Positions 21,262 to 32,368 of a stretch of DNA of 64,000 nt are shown one piece after another; position 1 is the first letter of the stretch; each line of letters begins with the position of its first letter. The DNA is from Burkholderiales bacterium (lineage in GTDB: Bacteria; Pseudomonadota; Gammaproteobacteria; Burkholderiales; Burkholderiaceae_C). The notes under the pieces are model-generated. The model was given only the letters and a program-made list of their open reading frames with translations, had not been told where the DNA came from and did not search any database. Position numbers and translations under genes: made by a program. The stretch lies in NCBI GenBank assembly GCA_016191525.1, contig JACPOK010000016.1, positions 248,001-312,000 on the forward strand, given 5' to 3'.

Positions 21262-22107
21262 TTATCCCAGTCGAAGCGCCATGACGCCCGCCACGATGGT
21301 GGCGGTGCCCAGCGCGCGGCGCAAGGTGAATGCTTCCTTCAGGAACCAGCTGCCCAGCACGGCGGCGAACAGCACGGAGGTCTCGCGCAGCGCCGCCACG
21401 GCGGCGACCGGCGCGCGCGTCATGGCCCAAAGCGCGATGCCGTAGGAGCCGAAGGACGCGGCGGCCCCGACCACGCCGACCGGCCAGCGCTTGCGCGCAT
21501 ACGGCCAGACGACGGCACCGCCACGGCGCGCGAACACCATCAGCGCGAACGGCCAGCCGTCCAGCGCGAACAGCGTCACCACGTACTGCAACGCGTTGCC
21601 CGAAGCACGGGCACCCAGCGCGTCAACCACCGTGTAGATGGCGATCACAACCGCGTTGGCCAGCGCGAACCCCACGGCGCGCGGTGAATCCATGGCGTGG
21701 CGCGACAGGCCCAGCGCCAGCACGCCGCAGCTGACGCCGATCACCCCGGCCCAGGCGGCGGGGCTGAGGCTCTCGCCCAGCGTGACGCTGGCCGACAGCG
21801 CCACCAGCAGCGGCGCCGTGCCGCGCATCAGCGGGTAGGTCAGCCCCAGGTCGCCATGCTTGTAGGCGCCGGTGAGCGCGATGTAGTAGCCGATGTGGAT
21901 GACCACGGACGCCAGGATGAATGGCCACGCCGCCACCGGCGGCAAGCCCACCACGGCCAGCATGGGCAGCGCGATGATGGAGCCGATCAGGTGGATCACG
22001 GCGGTGTCCAGCGCCTTGTCCTGGCTGGACTTGACCAGCGCATTCCAGCTGGCGTGCAACAAGGCGCCCATCAGCACGGCCGCGAACACCGGCCATGTCA
22101 GCGTCAT
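21262..22107 (-). CDS. EamA/DMT-family transporter
   Basis: Ten-TM pattern with LLHASWNALVKSS and repeated EamA halves. Confidence 0.9.
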   Translation of the reverse strand: MTLTWPVFAAVLMGALLHASWNALVKSSQDKALDTAVIHLIGSIIALPMLAVVGLPPVAAWPFILASVVIHIGYYIALTGAYKHGDLGLTYPLMRGTAPLLVALSASVTLGESLSPAAWAGVIGVSCGVLALGLSRHAMDSPRAVGFALANAVVIAIYTVVDALGARASGNALQYVVTLFALDGWPFALMVFARRGGAVVWPYARKRWPVGVVGAAASFGSYGIALWAMTRAPVAAVAALRETSVLFAAVLGSWFLKEAFTLRRALGTATIVAGVMALRLG

Positions 22108-22652
22108 TGATGGATGGCGCAGCGGCGCGCGCGCTTCAGGAAGTGGGATAGCGGCGGTGTCGGCAGGCCCTCTTCCTTGGCCAGGTCGTCCCAGATCCGC
22201 ACCCGCACCGCCTGGATCGCGCCGGGCTGGCCGATGAAGGCCTGGGCCTGGTCCTCGGTGAAGACGCCGCCCTGCAGCAGCAGTGAGCGCTTGGAATCGG
22301 CCGACAGGGCATCGTGATAGCCCGGGTGCGTGGCGCAGAGGTAGCGCTTGGCGTCCACGTGCAGCCGGATCGCATCGGTCACGCCTGTGGTGAACAGGCC
22401 GCGCAGGAAGGGCAGGGCGCGGTACTGGTGCAGGTCGTCCACGCCCTGCAGCGTGGGGGTGGCGCCCAGGTCGTGCAGCAGGTGGCCCAGGTCATGCAAC
22501 AGCGCCGCCGTGACCAGCTCGTCGTCGGCGCCTTCGCTTTCGGCCTGCAGTGCCGACTGCAGCGCGTGTTCCAGTTGCGTGACAGGTTCGCCGCTGTACT
22601 GCTCGCCGCCGCGCCGCGAAAAGATCTGCTCGATGTCGGCGAGTGTCAGCAC
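22104..22652 (-). CDS. Phosphonate-operon-associated HD-domain protein (PhnZ-like)
   Basis: YSGEPVTQLEHALQSALQAE...LVTAALLHDLGHLLHDLG; GTG start 22652; contiguous with phn genes. Confidence 0.85.
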   Translation of the reverse strand: MLTLADIEQIFSRRGGEQYSGEPVTQLEHALQSALQAESEGADDELVTAALLHDLGHLLHDLGATPTLQGVDDLHQYRALPFLRGLFTTGVTDAIRLHVDAKRYLCATHPGYHDALSADSKRSLLLQGGVFTEDQAQAFIGQPGAIQAVRVRIWDDLAKEEGLPTPPLSHFLKRARRCAIHQ

Positions 22653-22656
22653 AGCT

Positions 22657-23736
22657 TCACATCCACGCCGGAACCGGGTGGATCTTGAAGCTGGAGGGCG
22701 CCATGGCAATGTCGCAGGTCTTGCCGCTCCAGTCGTACAGGTTCTTGTCGAAATTCAGGTGGCCGTACTTCTTCTTGTTGTCCGGCGGAAACTTTTTTTG
22801 CTTCATCGCGTTGATCTTGGCCTTCATCTCGGGCGCGAAGAACGGCCGGCCCGGGTGGAACCCGGTGGAGGTGATGCTGTCATCCGGGAACATGGTGACC
22901 AAGCGCCAGGGGCCGAAGTCCTGGGTGGTGAATGAGTAGGGGCGGCGCATCACGACGCGAACGGCCTTCTGGGCGAAGGTCTCCACCTTGAGGAATTCCA
23001 GCAGGTCACCGATCTGCGGGAAGGCCACTGTCTTGTCCTTGCCCGGGCCCGTCATGTAGGCCGGCTTGGCCACCGTGCCCGGGATGGAGCCCTCAAAAGT
23101 GGAGAGGGGCGTGCGGTTGTAGAACGCCTCGATGCAGGCCAGCACGAATTCGTGCGACACGGCGACAAAACCGGTCTTGCGCTTGTAGCCCATGCCGAAA
23201 AACCGGCCGTGGATGCCATAGCAGAACGAGGTGAAGGGCATGGCCATGCGCACGTTCGGCGAACCCCTGAAGATCATCTCGATGCCCGCGAAGTTGGGCC
23301 CGCTCAGGCCCGCGGCGCAGGTGAGCGCGGCGGTGCGCGCTTCTTCCTGGTGTTCCGGGCCGAGGAAGCCGCCGGACATGATGCCGGCGACGGTCTTGTA
23401 GTCGGTCAGCTCGGGATTGAACGGGCCAATCAGGTCGGTCGCGACGCTCGCGCCGGTGTGGTCCAGCATCCGGTCCTTGTAGTTCAGCGAGTTCCAGCGC
23501 CGGATGACCGCGCCAACGCCCGAGGGGTCGAAGGTCTGGTCGGGCGCGATGCTGGTGGCGCAGCGAACCAGCTGTCCTTCCCAGCCGATCTGGTAGCCGT
23601 GGCGGCCGTAGGCGTGGCTGCCGTCGTGTGCGCGGATTTCATCCCGCAGCCGTGTGGCATGTGCCTGGTAACCGGCCGACCGCGTGCGCATCAGGTCGGC
23701 GACCGCGCCGTATTTGCTTAGATCCAGCTTTCCCAT
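22657..23736 (-). CDS. Unknown protein within phosphonate operon
   Basis: 359-aa ORF, ATG 23736 with ggagag RBS, 4-bp gap to the HD gene; no family recognised. Confidence 0.85.
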   Translation of the reverse strand: MGKLDLSKYGAVADLMRTRSAGYQAHATRLRDEIRAHDGSHAYGRHGYQIGWEGQLVRCATSIAPDQTFDPSGVGAVIRRWNSLNYKDRMLDHTGASVATDLIGPFNPELTDYKTVAGIMSGGFLGPEHQEEARTAALTCAAGLSGPNFAGIEMIFRGSPNVRMAMPFTSFCYGIHGRFFGMGYKRKTGFVAVSHEFVLACIEAFYNRTPLSTFEGSIPGTVAKPAYMTGPGKDKTVAFPQIGDLLEFLKVETFAQKAVRVVMRRPYSFTTQDFGPWRLVTMFPDDSITSTGFHPGRPFFAPEMKAKINAMKQKKFPPDNKKKYGHLNFDKNLYDWSGKTCDIAMAPSSFKIHPVPAWM

Positions 23737-23776
23737 GGGCCTCTCCTTTTACACGGTGAGGATTATCCGAAAAAGC

Positions 23777-25234
23777 CTACTGCCAAGGCAAGGAGTAGGT
23801 CTTGAGATTGGTGAAACTCTTGATGGCTTCCTGCACGCCTTCCTTGTAGCCCAGGCCCGAGTCCTTGATGCCGCCGAAGGGCGTCAGCTCCAGGCGGTAG
23901 CCCGGCACCTCGCGCACGTTCACGCTTCCCACGTGCAGCTCGCTGACAAAGCGGGTGATGTAGTCCAGCCGGTTGGTGCACACCGAACTGGACAGGCCGT
24001 ACGCCGTGCCATTGGAGATGCGGATGGCCTCGTCGATGTTGCTGAACCGGATGATTGGCGAGACCGGGCCGAAGGTCTCTTCCTTCGCCACCAGCATTTC
24101 GGGGCTGACGTTGTCCAGCACCGTCGGCGAATACAGCGCGCCCTTGCGCTGGTTGCCCACCAGCAGCCGCGCGCCCTGGGCCATGGCCTCGCCCGCGCGT
24201 GCTTCGAAAAACCGCGCCGCCGCTTCGTCGATGACCGTGCCCATGTCATTGGCCTTGTCCATCGGGTCGCCCCACTTCCAGGCGCGGGTCTTTTCCACCA
24301 CCTGCTCGGTGAAGCGGCCGGCCACGGCTTCGTGCACCAGCATCCGCTTGACGGCAGTGCAGCGCTGGCCCGAATTCTTGTAGGAGCCCTGCACTGCGAG
24401 CGTGGAGGCCTCGTCGATGTCGGCGTCCTCCATCACGATGATGGGGTCGTTGCCGCCCAGCTCCAGCACCACCCGGCGGTAGCCGGCCTTCGAAGCGATG
24501 TACTTGCCGATGGAGACGCCGCCGGTGAAGGTGATGAGGTCTACCTTGGCGTTGGTGATCAGCTCGTCGGCGATCTCGCGCGGGTCGCCGGTCACCACGC
24601 TGAGCATTTCCGGCGGCAGCCCCGCCTCGTACAGGATGTCGGCAAACAGGATGGCCGAGAACGGCACCTTTTCCGAGGGCTTGAGCACCATGCGGTTGTT
24701 GGTCGCGATGCTGGGCACCACCTTGTGCGCCACCTGGTTCATCGGGTGGTTGAACGGCGTGATGGCGGTGATCACGCCCAAGAGCGGCGAGCGGTGCGTG
24801 AACACCTTGCGCTTCTTGCCGTGGTGGGTGAGGTCGCAGCTGAAGATCTGGCCGTCGTCCTTGAGCACCTCGTTGGCGCCGAACAGCAGCACGTCGCTCA
24901 CGCGGCCGGCCTCATAGATCGCGTCCTTGATGCACAGGCCGGCTTCGGCGGTGATCAGCCGGGCCACTTCGTCCAGTCGCGCCTGGATCAGGGCCGCGGC
25001 CTTGTTCAGGATGGCGGCGCGCTCGTAGCGGGTGAGTTTGGGCTGGCAGGCGTGGGCGATGTCAAAGGCTTCGCGCACTTCTTCCAGCGTGGCCTTCGGC
25101 ACCGTGCCGATCTGCTTTTCGGTATAGGGGTTGAATACCGCGATGGCGCGCTCGCCGCCGCGGCCCTCGCCCACCTTGCGGCCGGCGATGCGCATCAGGT
25201 TGAGCTGCCGGTCCCGGATGTAGTCGTCGATCAC
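23777..25234 (-). CDS. phnY: Phosphonoacetaldehyde dehydrogenase
   Basis: ALDH family (LELGGNDPIIVMEDADI, NSGQRCTAVKR); adjacent to phnA. Confidence 0.9.
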   Translation of the reverse strand: MIDDYIRDRQLNLMRIAGRKVGEGRGGERAIAVFNPYTEKQIGTVPKATLEEVREAFDIAHACQPKLTRYERAAILNKAAALIQARLDEVARLITAEAGLCIKDAIYEAGRVSDVLLFGANEVLKDDGQIFSCDLTHHGKKRKVFTHRSPLLGVITAITPFNHPMNQVAHKVVPSIATNNRMVLKPSEKVPFSAILFADILYEAGLPPEMLSVVTGDPREIADELITNAKVDLITFTGGVSIGKYIASKAGYRRVVLELGGNDPIIVMEDADIDEASTLAVQGSYKNSGQRCTAVKRMLVHEAVAGRFTEQVVEKTRAWKWGDPMDKANDMGTVIDEAAARFFEARAGEAMAQGARLLVGNQRKGALYSPTVLDNVSPEMLVAKEETFGPVSPIIRFSNIDEAIRISNGTAYGLSSSVCTNRLDYITRFVSELHVGSVNVREVPGYRLELTPFGGIKDSGLGYKEGVQEAIKSFTNLKTYSLPWQ

Positions 25235-25249
25235 GAGCGCCTCCGCCGT

Positions 25250-27191
<1,942 letters not shown>

Positions 27192-27215
27192 GCCCCGCAT
27201 TAAAGCAGCATCTGG

Positions 27216-27272
27216 CGGATTGTCAACAATCTGCAAAAAACAATTGACAACATTTTGACGCCAGCGTTAAAT
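27216..27272 (+). promoter_or_regulatory. Divergent phn control region: TTGTCAA/TTGACAA inverted repeat overlapping a sigma-70-like promoter
   Basis: TTGTCAA 27220-27226 and TTGACAA 27244-27250; TTGACA(27244)-N17-TTAAAT(27267). Confidence 0.65.
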
Positions 27273-27376
27273 CGATTCCAAGGTGCGTGGATGAGGGGAT
27301 GAGCTTCGAGAGCGTCATCACACTGTCACCGGTGGTTGCCAGCATTGCTTCCTTTTTTGCCTTTAGAGGAGTTCCC

Positions 27377-28414
27377 ATGCGCCAGTCGAAAATCATCCAG
27401 TCCCTCATGCTCGCGGGGCTTGCCGCGTTCGCGGCCTCGGCCTTCGCCCAGAAGACCCAGCTGCTGGTCTACACGGCGCTGGAAACCGACCAGATCAAGG
27501 CCTACCAGGAAGGCTTCAACAAGGCCAACCCCGATATCGAGATCAAGTGGGTGCGCGACTCCACGGGCGTCATCACCGCCAAGCTGCTGGCCGAAAAGAA
27601 CAATCCGCAGGCCGACGTGGTGATGGGCGTGGCCGCTTCCAGCCTGGCACTGCTGGACAGCCAGGGCATGCTGATTCCCTACGCGCCGCTGAACCTTGAC
27701 GGCATCATGAGCCAATATAAGGACAAGAAGACGCCGCCCGCCTGGTTCGGCATGGACGTGTGGGGCGCCACGGTTTGCTTCAATACGGTGGAAGCGCAAA
27801 AGCGCAACCTCCCCAAGCCCGAAACCTGGAAAGACCTGACCAAGCCCATCTACAAGGGCCAGATCGTCATGCCCAACCCCGCCTCCAGCGGCACCGGTTA
27901 CTTCGACGTGACGGGGTGGCTCACCATGTTCGGCGACGACAAGGGCAAGGGCGGCGGCTGGAAGTACATGGACGCGCTGCACGAGAACATGGCGCAGTAC
28001 ACGCACTCGGGCTCCAAGCCCTGCAACATGGCGGCGGCCGGCGAGTTCGTCATGGGCATCTCGTTCGAATACCGCGGCAACACCAACAAGGCCAAGGGCG
28101 CGCCCATCGACTTGGTCTTCCCCAAGGAAGGCCTGGGCTGGGACCTGGAAGCCTTTGCCATCCACAAGGGCACCAAGAAGCTGGACGCCGCCAAGAAACT
28201 GGCCGACTGGGCTTCCGGCAAGGACGCCATGATGCTGTATGGCAAGAACTTCGCCATCACCGCGCAGCCGGGCCTGGCGCCCCCGCTGGCCAACGTGCCC
28301 AAGGACTATGAGGCGCGCCTGGTGAAGATGGATTTCAAGTGGGCCGCCGACAACCGCGAGCGCATCCTGGCCGAATGGACGCGCCGCTACGACGGCAAGA
28401 GCGAAAAGCGCTGA
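27377..28414 (+). CDS. Putative 2-aminoethylphosphonate ABC transporter substrate-binding protein
   Basis: Signal peptide; LLVYTALETDQIKAYQEGFNKANPDIEIKWVRDSTG; context with phnW. Confidence 0.9.
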   Translation: MRQSKIIQSLMLAGLAAFAASAFAQKTQLLVYTALETDQIKAYQEGFNKANPDIEIKWVRDSTGVITAKLLAEKNNPQADVVMGVAASSLALLDSQGMLIPYAPLNLDGIMSQYKDKKTPPAWFGMDVWGATVCFNTVEAQKRNLPKPETWKDLTKPIYKGQIVMPNPASSGTGYFDVTGWLTMFGDDKGKGGGWKYMDALHENMAQYTHSGSKPCNMAAAGEFVMGISFEYRGNTNKAKGAPIDLVFPKEGLGWDLEAFAIHKGTKKLDAAKKLADWASGKDAMMLYGKNFAITAQPGLAPPLANVPKDYEARLVKMDFKWAADNRERILAEWTRRYDGKSEKR

Positions 28415-28431
28415 CCGCGGCGGGATAGAGG

Positions 28432-29484
28432 GTGGAGCCCCAGCTGTTTCTTGACCTGCGCCACATCCGCAAGGAGTTCGGCGCCTTCACCGCCCTGCAC
28501 GACATCAACCTGGGCATCCGCAAGGGCGAGTTCGTGTGCTTCCTGGGGCCCTCGGGCTGCGGCAAGACCACCTTGCTGCGCATCATCGCGGGGCTGGAGG
28601 TACAAAGCTCCGGAGAGGTCTGGCAGGCGGAACGGGACATCTCGCGCCTGCCGCCGGCCCAGCGCGACTACGGCATCGTGTTCCAGAGTTACGCGCTCTT
28701 TCCCAACCTGAGCGTGGCCGACAACGTGGCCTATGGGCTGGTGAACCGCCGCACGCCGCGGGCCGAGGTGCAGCAGCGTGTGGCCGAGCTGGTCAAGCTG
28801 GTGGGCCTGCCCGGCAGCGAGGGAAAGTACCCGGCGCAGCTTTCCGGCGGGCAGCAGCAGCGCATCGCCCTCGCGCGCGCCCTGGCCACCTCCCCTGGCC
28901 TGTTGCTGCTGGACGAGCCGCTGTCGGCGCTGGACGCGCTGGAGCGGCTGCGCCTGCGCTCCGAAATCCGCGCGCTGCAGCAGAAGCTGGGGGTCACCAC
29001 CATCATGGTCACGCACGACCAGGAAGAAGCGCTCAGCGTGGCCGACCGCATCGTGGTCATGAACCACGGGGTGATCGAGCAGGTCGGCACGCCGCTGGAC
29101 ATCTACCGCGAGCCCGCTTCGCCCTTCGTAGCCGATTTCGTCGGCAAGGTGAACGTGCTGCCGGCACGCGTGGCATCCGGCTCGCTGCGCTTTGGCAGCC
29201 TGTCCATCCCCTGCGAAGGCGCTGACCGCGACGCCCGCGTCTACCTGCGGCCCGAAGACGTGCTGGCCCGCCCGATCGGTGTGGATGATCCGCATGTTTT
29301 CGACGCCAGCATCGAGAAGATCGAATTCCTGGGCTCGTACTGCCACGTGCGGGTGAATTCGCCCGCGCTGGATTCGAACAAGCTCACCGTGTACCTGTCC
29401 CTGAACTTCCTGTCGGAGCAGTCGCTGGAAGTGGGCTCGCCGCTCAAGCTCAAGCTCCTTCCCGAGCGCATCAAGGTCTTCTGA
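28432..29484 (+). CDS. Putative 2-aminoethylphosphonate ABC transporter ATP-binding protein
   Basis: Walker A GPSGCGKTTLLR, LSGGQQQRIALARAL, LLLDEPLSALDA; GTG start. Confidence 0.92.
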   Translation: MEPQLFLDLRHIRKEFGAFTALHDINLGIRKGEFVCFLGPSGCGKTTLLRIIAGLEVQSSGEVWQAERDISRLPPAQRDYGIVFQSYALFPNLSVADNVAYGLVNRRTPRAEVQQRVAELVKLVGLPGSEGKYPAQLSGGQQQRIALARALATSPGLLLLDEPLSALDALERLRLRSEIRALQQKLGVTTIMVTHDQEEALSVADRIVVMNHGVIEQVGTPLDIYREPASPFVADFVGKVNVLPARVASGSLRFGSLSIPCEGADRDARVYLRPEDVLARPIGVDDPHVFDASIEKIEFLGSYCHVRVNSPALDSNKLTVYLSLNFLSEQSLEVGSPLKLKLLPERIKVF

Positions 29485-31202
29485 TGTCGGCTGTGCTGCC
29501 CACGGTTGTCCAGCCGCCCGTGCGGCAGTCGGCGCACTGGACCGACCGCCTGGCGCATGGGGCGCTGCTGCTGGTGGCGCTGGCGCTGGTGGCTTTTCTC
29601 GCTCTGCCGCTGCTCACCATCCTGATGCAGGCGCTGCAGGGCAAGGAAGGGCAGCTGGTCTGGTTCGACAACTTCATCGAATACGCCAAGACACCCGCGC
29701 TGCTGGACAGCCTGTGGAACAGCCTCTGGGTATCGGTGGTGGTCACGCTGATCGCCGTGCCGCTGGCCTTTGGCTTCGCCTACGCTCTGGCGCGCTCGTG
29801 CATGCCGCTCAAGCCGCTGTTCCGCGGCATCACGCTGATCCCGCTGCTCGCGCCCTCGCTGCTTTCGGCGATCTCCCTGATCTACTGGTTCGGCAACCAG
29901 GGCGTGTTCAAGGCCTGGCTGACCAGCATAGGCATTTCGCAGATCTACGGCGCGCCGGGCATCGTGGTGGCCGAGTGCTTCGCCGTGTTCCCGCACGCGC
30001 TGATGATCCTGGTGACGGCGCTCAGCCTGTCCGACGCGCGGCTCTACGAGGCCGCCGATGCCATGGGCACCAGCGCGCGCCGCAAGTTCTTCACCATCAC
30101 GCTGCCCGGCGCCAAGTACGGCCTGATCTCCGCGGCGCTGGTCACCTTCACGCTGGTGATCACCGACTTCGGCATTCCCAAGGTGATCGGCGGCAACTTC
30201 AATGTGCTGGCCACAGACGTGTTCAAGCTGGTCATCGGCCAGCAGGATTTTTCCAAGGGCGCCGTGGTGGCCATCCTGCTGCTGGCGCCCGCCGTTCTCA
30301 CCTTCGGCGTTGACAGCTACGTCAGCCGCCGGCAGACCGCCATGCTCACGGCGCGCGCCGTGCCCTACGCACCCAAGCCCTCGCGCGGCTATGACTGGGC
30401 GATGACGGGTTATTGCTCGCTGATCGCATTCCTGGTGCTGGCCATGCTGGGCATGGCCATCTTCGCTTCCTTCGCGAGCTTCTGGCCCTACAACCTCAAG
30501 CCCAGCCTGCGCCACTACACCATGGGTTTGGTCGACGCCGAAGTCGGCGAGGGCTTCATCAACAGCCTGAAGATGGCCGCGGGCACGGCCTTCTTCGGCA
30601 CCGCGCTGGTTTTCTGCAGCGCCTACCTGCTGGAAAAGACCAAGGGAATGGACGGGCTTCGTGGCATCGTCAAGCTGCTGTCCATGCTGCCCATGGCGGT
30701 ACCCGGGCTGGTGCTGGGCCTGGGCTACATCTTCTTCTTCAACGAGCCGAAGAACCCGCTCAACGGCCTGTACCACACCGTGACGCTGCTCACGCTGTGC
30801 ACCATCGTCCACTTCTACACCACGGGCCACCTGACGGCCGTGACGGCGTTGAAATCGCTGGACGGGGAATTCGAGGCCGTCAGCGCCTCGCTGAAAGTGC
30901 CGTTCTTCAAGACCTTCTGGCGCGTCACGCTGCCGATCTGCACGCCCGCGCTGGTCGACATCGCGCGCTACTTCTTCATCAACGCCATGACCACCATTTC
31001 GGCCGTGGTGTTCCTCTACTCGCCCGAGACCAAGGTGGCCTCGATCGCCATCCTGAACCTGGACGAAGCGGGCGAGATCGGCGCCGCCGCCGCCATGGCC
31101 GTATTGATCGGCACGGCGTCCGCCTGCGCCACGCTGCTGTTCATGGCGCTCGCCTGGTGGATCAACCGCCGCACCCAGGCTTGGCGCACCACCGCAAGAT
31201 AA
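29484..31202 (+). CDS. Putative 2-aminoethylphosphonate ABC transporter permease (fused two-domain)
   Basis: 572-aa multi-TM protein with two permease halves; start overlaps previous stop. Confidence 0.9.
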   Translation: MSAVLPTVVQPPVRQSAHWTDRLAHGALLLVALALVAFLALPLLTILMQALQGKEGQLVWFDNFIEYAKTPALLDSLWNSLWVSVVVTLIAVPLAFGFAYALARSCMPLKPLFRGITLIPLLAPSLLSAISLIYWFGNQGVFKAWLTSIGISQIYGAPGIVVAECFAVFPHALMILVTALSLSDARLYEAADAMGTSARRKFFTITLPGAKYGLISAALVTFTLVITDFGIPKVIGGNFNVLATDVFKLVIGQQDFSKGAVVAILLLAPAVLTFGVDSYVSRRQTAMLTARAVPYAPKPSRGYDWAMTGYCSLIAFLVLAMLGMAIFASFASFWPYNLKPSLRHYTMGLVDAEVGEGFINSLKMAAGTAFFGTALVFCSAYLLEKTKGMDGLRGIVKLLSMLPMAVPGLVLGLGYIFFFNEPKNPLNGLYHTVTLLTLCTIVHFYTTGHLTAVTALKSLDGEFEAVSASLKVPFFKTFWRVTLPICTPALVDIARYFFINAMTTISAVVFLYSPETKVASIAILNLDEAGEIGAAAAMAVLIGTASACATLLFMALAWWINRRTQAWRTTAR

Positions 31203-31222
31203 GAGACCAACAGAGACAAGCC

Positions 31223-32341
31223 ATGGACAGAGACAAGATCCTCCTCACCCCCGGCCCGCTCACCACCACGCTGCGCACCAAGATCGCCATGCTGCGCGAC
31301 TGGGGCTCGTGGGATGCCGACTTCAACGCCGTCACCGCGCGGCTGCGCCAGAGCCTGCTGAAGATCATCCATGGCGAGGAGACGCATGTGGTGGTGCCCT
31401 TGCAGGGCAGCGGCACCTTCAGTGTCGAGGCGGCGGTGGCCACCCTTGTGCCGAAAGGCGGGCATGTGCTCGTCATGGACAACGGCGCCTACTGCAAGCG
31501 CGCCGCGCGCCTCACCACGCTGATGGGGCGGACCTGCACGGTGATGGGCTTTGACGAGGCCGAACAGGTCTCGCCCGCCGCGCTGGACGAAAAGCTCGGC
31601 GCCGACAAGACCATCACCCATGTGATGCTGATTCACTGCGAGACCGGCGCCGGCGTCCACAACCCGCTGCAGGCCGTGGCCGACGTCTGCGCCAGGCATG
31701 GCAAGGGGCTCATCGTCGACGCGATGAGCTCGTTCGCCGCCCTGCCCATCGACGCGCGCGAGGTGAAGTTCGACGCGCTCATCGCCGCCAGCGGCAAATG
31801 CCTGGAAGGCGTGCCGGGCATGGGGTTCGTCTTCATCCGCAAGGCCATCCTCGACGGCTGCGCCGGCCAGAGCCAGTCGCTGGCCATGGACCTGCACGAC
31901 CAGTACACCTACATGGAGAAGACCGGCCAGTGGCGCTTCACGCCGCCCACGCACGTGGTGGTGGCACTGGCCGAGGCCGTCAAGCAGTTCGAGGAAGAGG
32001 GCGGCCAGCCCGCGCGCCTTGCGCGCTACACGAAGAACTACCAGACGCTCATCCATGGCATGGCACGGCTGGGCTTCATGCCCTTCCTGGACCCTTCCAT
32101 CCAGGCGCCCATCATCGTCACCTTCCACGCGCCGGGCGATGCGCGCTACGACTTCAAGTCCTTCTATGCGGCGGCCCGCAGCCGCGGCTTCATCCTGTAC
32201 CCGGGCAAGCTCACACAGGTCGAGACATTTCGCGTAGGCTGTATCGGCGCGATCGGCAGCGACGAAATGGAGCAGGCCGTGCAGGCGGTGGCGCTCGCGC
32301 TGGAAGACATGGGTATCGCCTCCGGCGAGCCCGCGATCTGA
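31223..32341 (+). CDS. phnW: 2-aminoethylphosphonate--pyruvate transaminase
   Basis: [33 protein letters not shown]-Lys region [18 protein letters not shown]. Confidence 0.96.
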   Translation: MDRDKILLTPGPLTTTLRTKIAMLRDWGSWDADFNAVTARLRQSLLKIIHGEETHVVVPLQGSGTFSVEAAVATLVPKGGHVLVMDNGAYCKRAARLTTLMGRTCTVMGFDEAEQVSPAALDEKLGADKTITHVMLIHCETGAGVHNPLQAVADVCARHGKGLIVDAMSSFAALPIDAREVKFDALIAASGKCLEGVPGMGFVFIRKAILDGCAGQSQSLAMDLHDQYTYMEKTGQWRFTPPTHVVVALAEAVKQFEEEGGQPARLARYTKNYQTLIHGMARLGFMPFLDPSIQAPIIVTFHAPGDARYDFKSFYAAARSRGFILYPGKLTQVETFRVGCIGAIGSDEMEQAVQAVALALEDMGIASGEPAI

Positions 32342-32368
32342 GGCCCACAAGAAAAAAGGGGAAGACAC

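Noticed and set aside
22104-23736. Classical PhnY*/PhnZ oxidative AEP pathway
   Set aside because: The HD protein is PhnZ-like, but the neighbouring 359-aa protein shows no 2OG/Fe dioxygenase HxD...H pattern, so PhnY* is not supported
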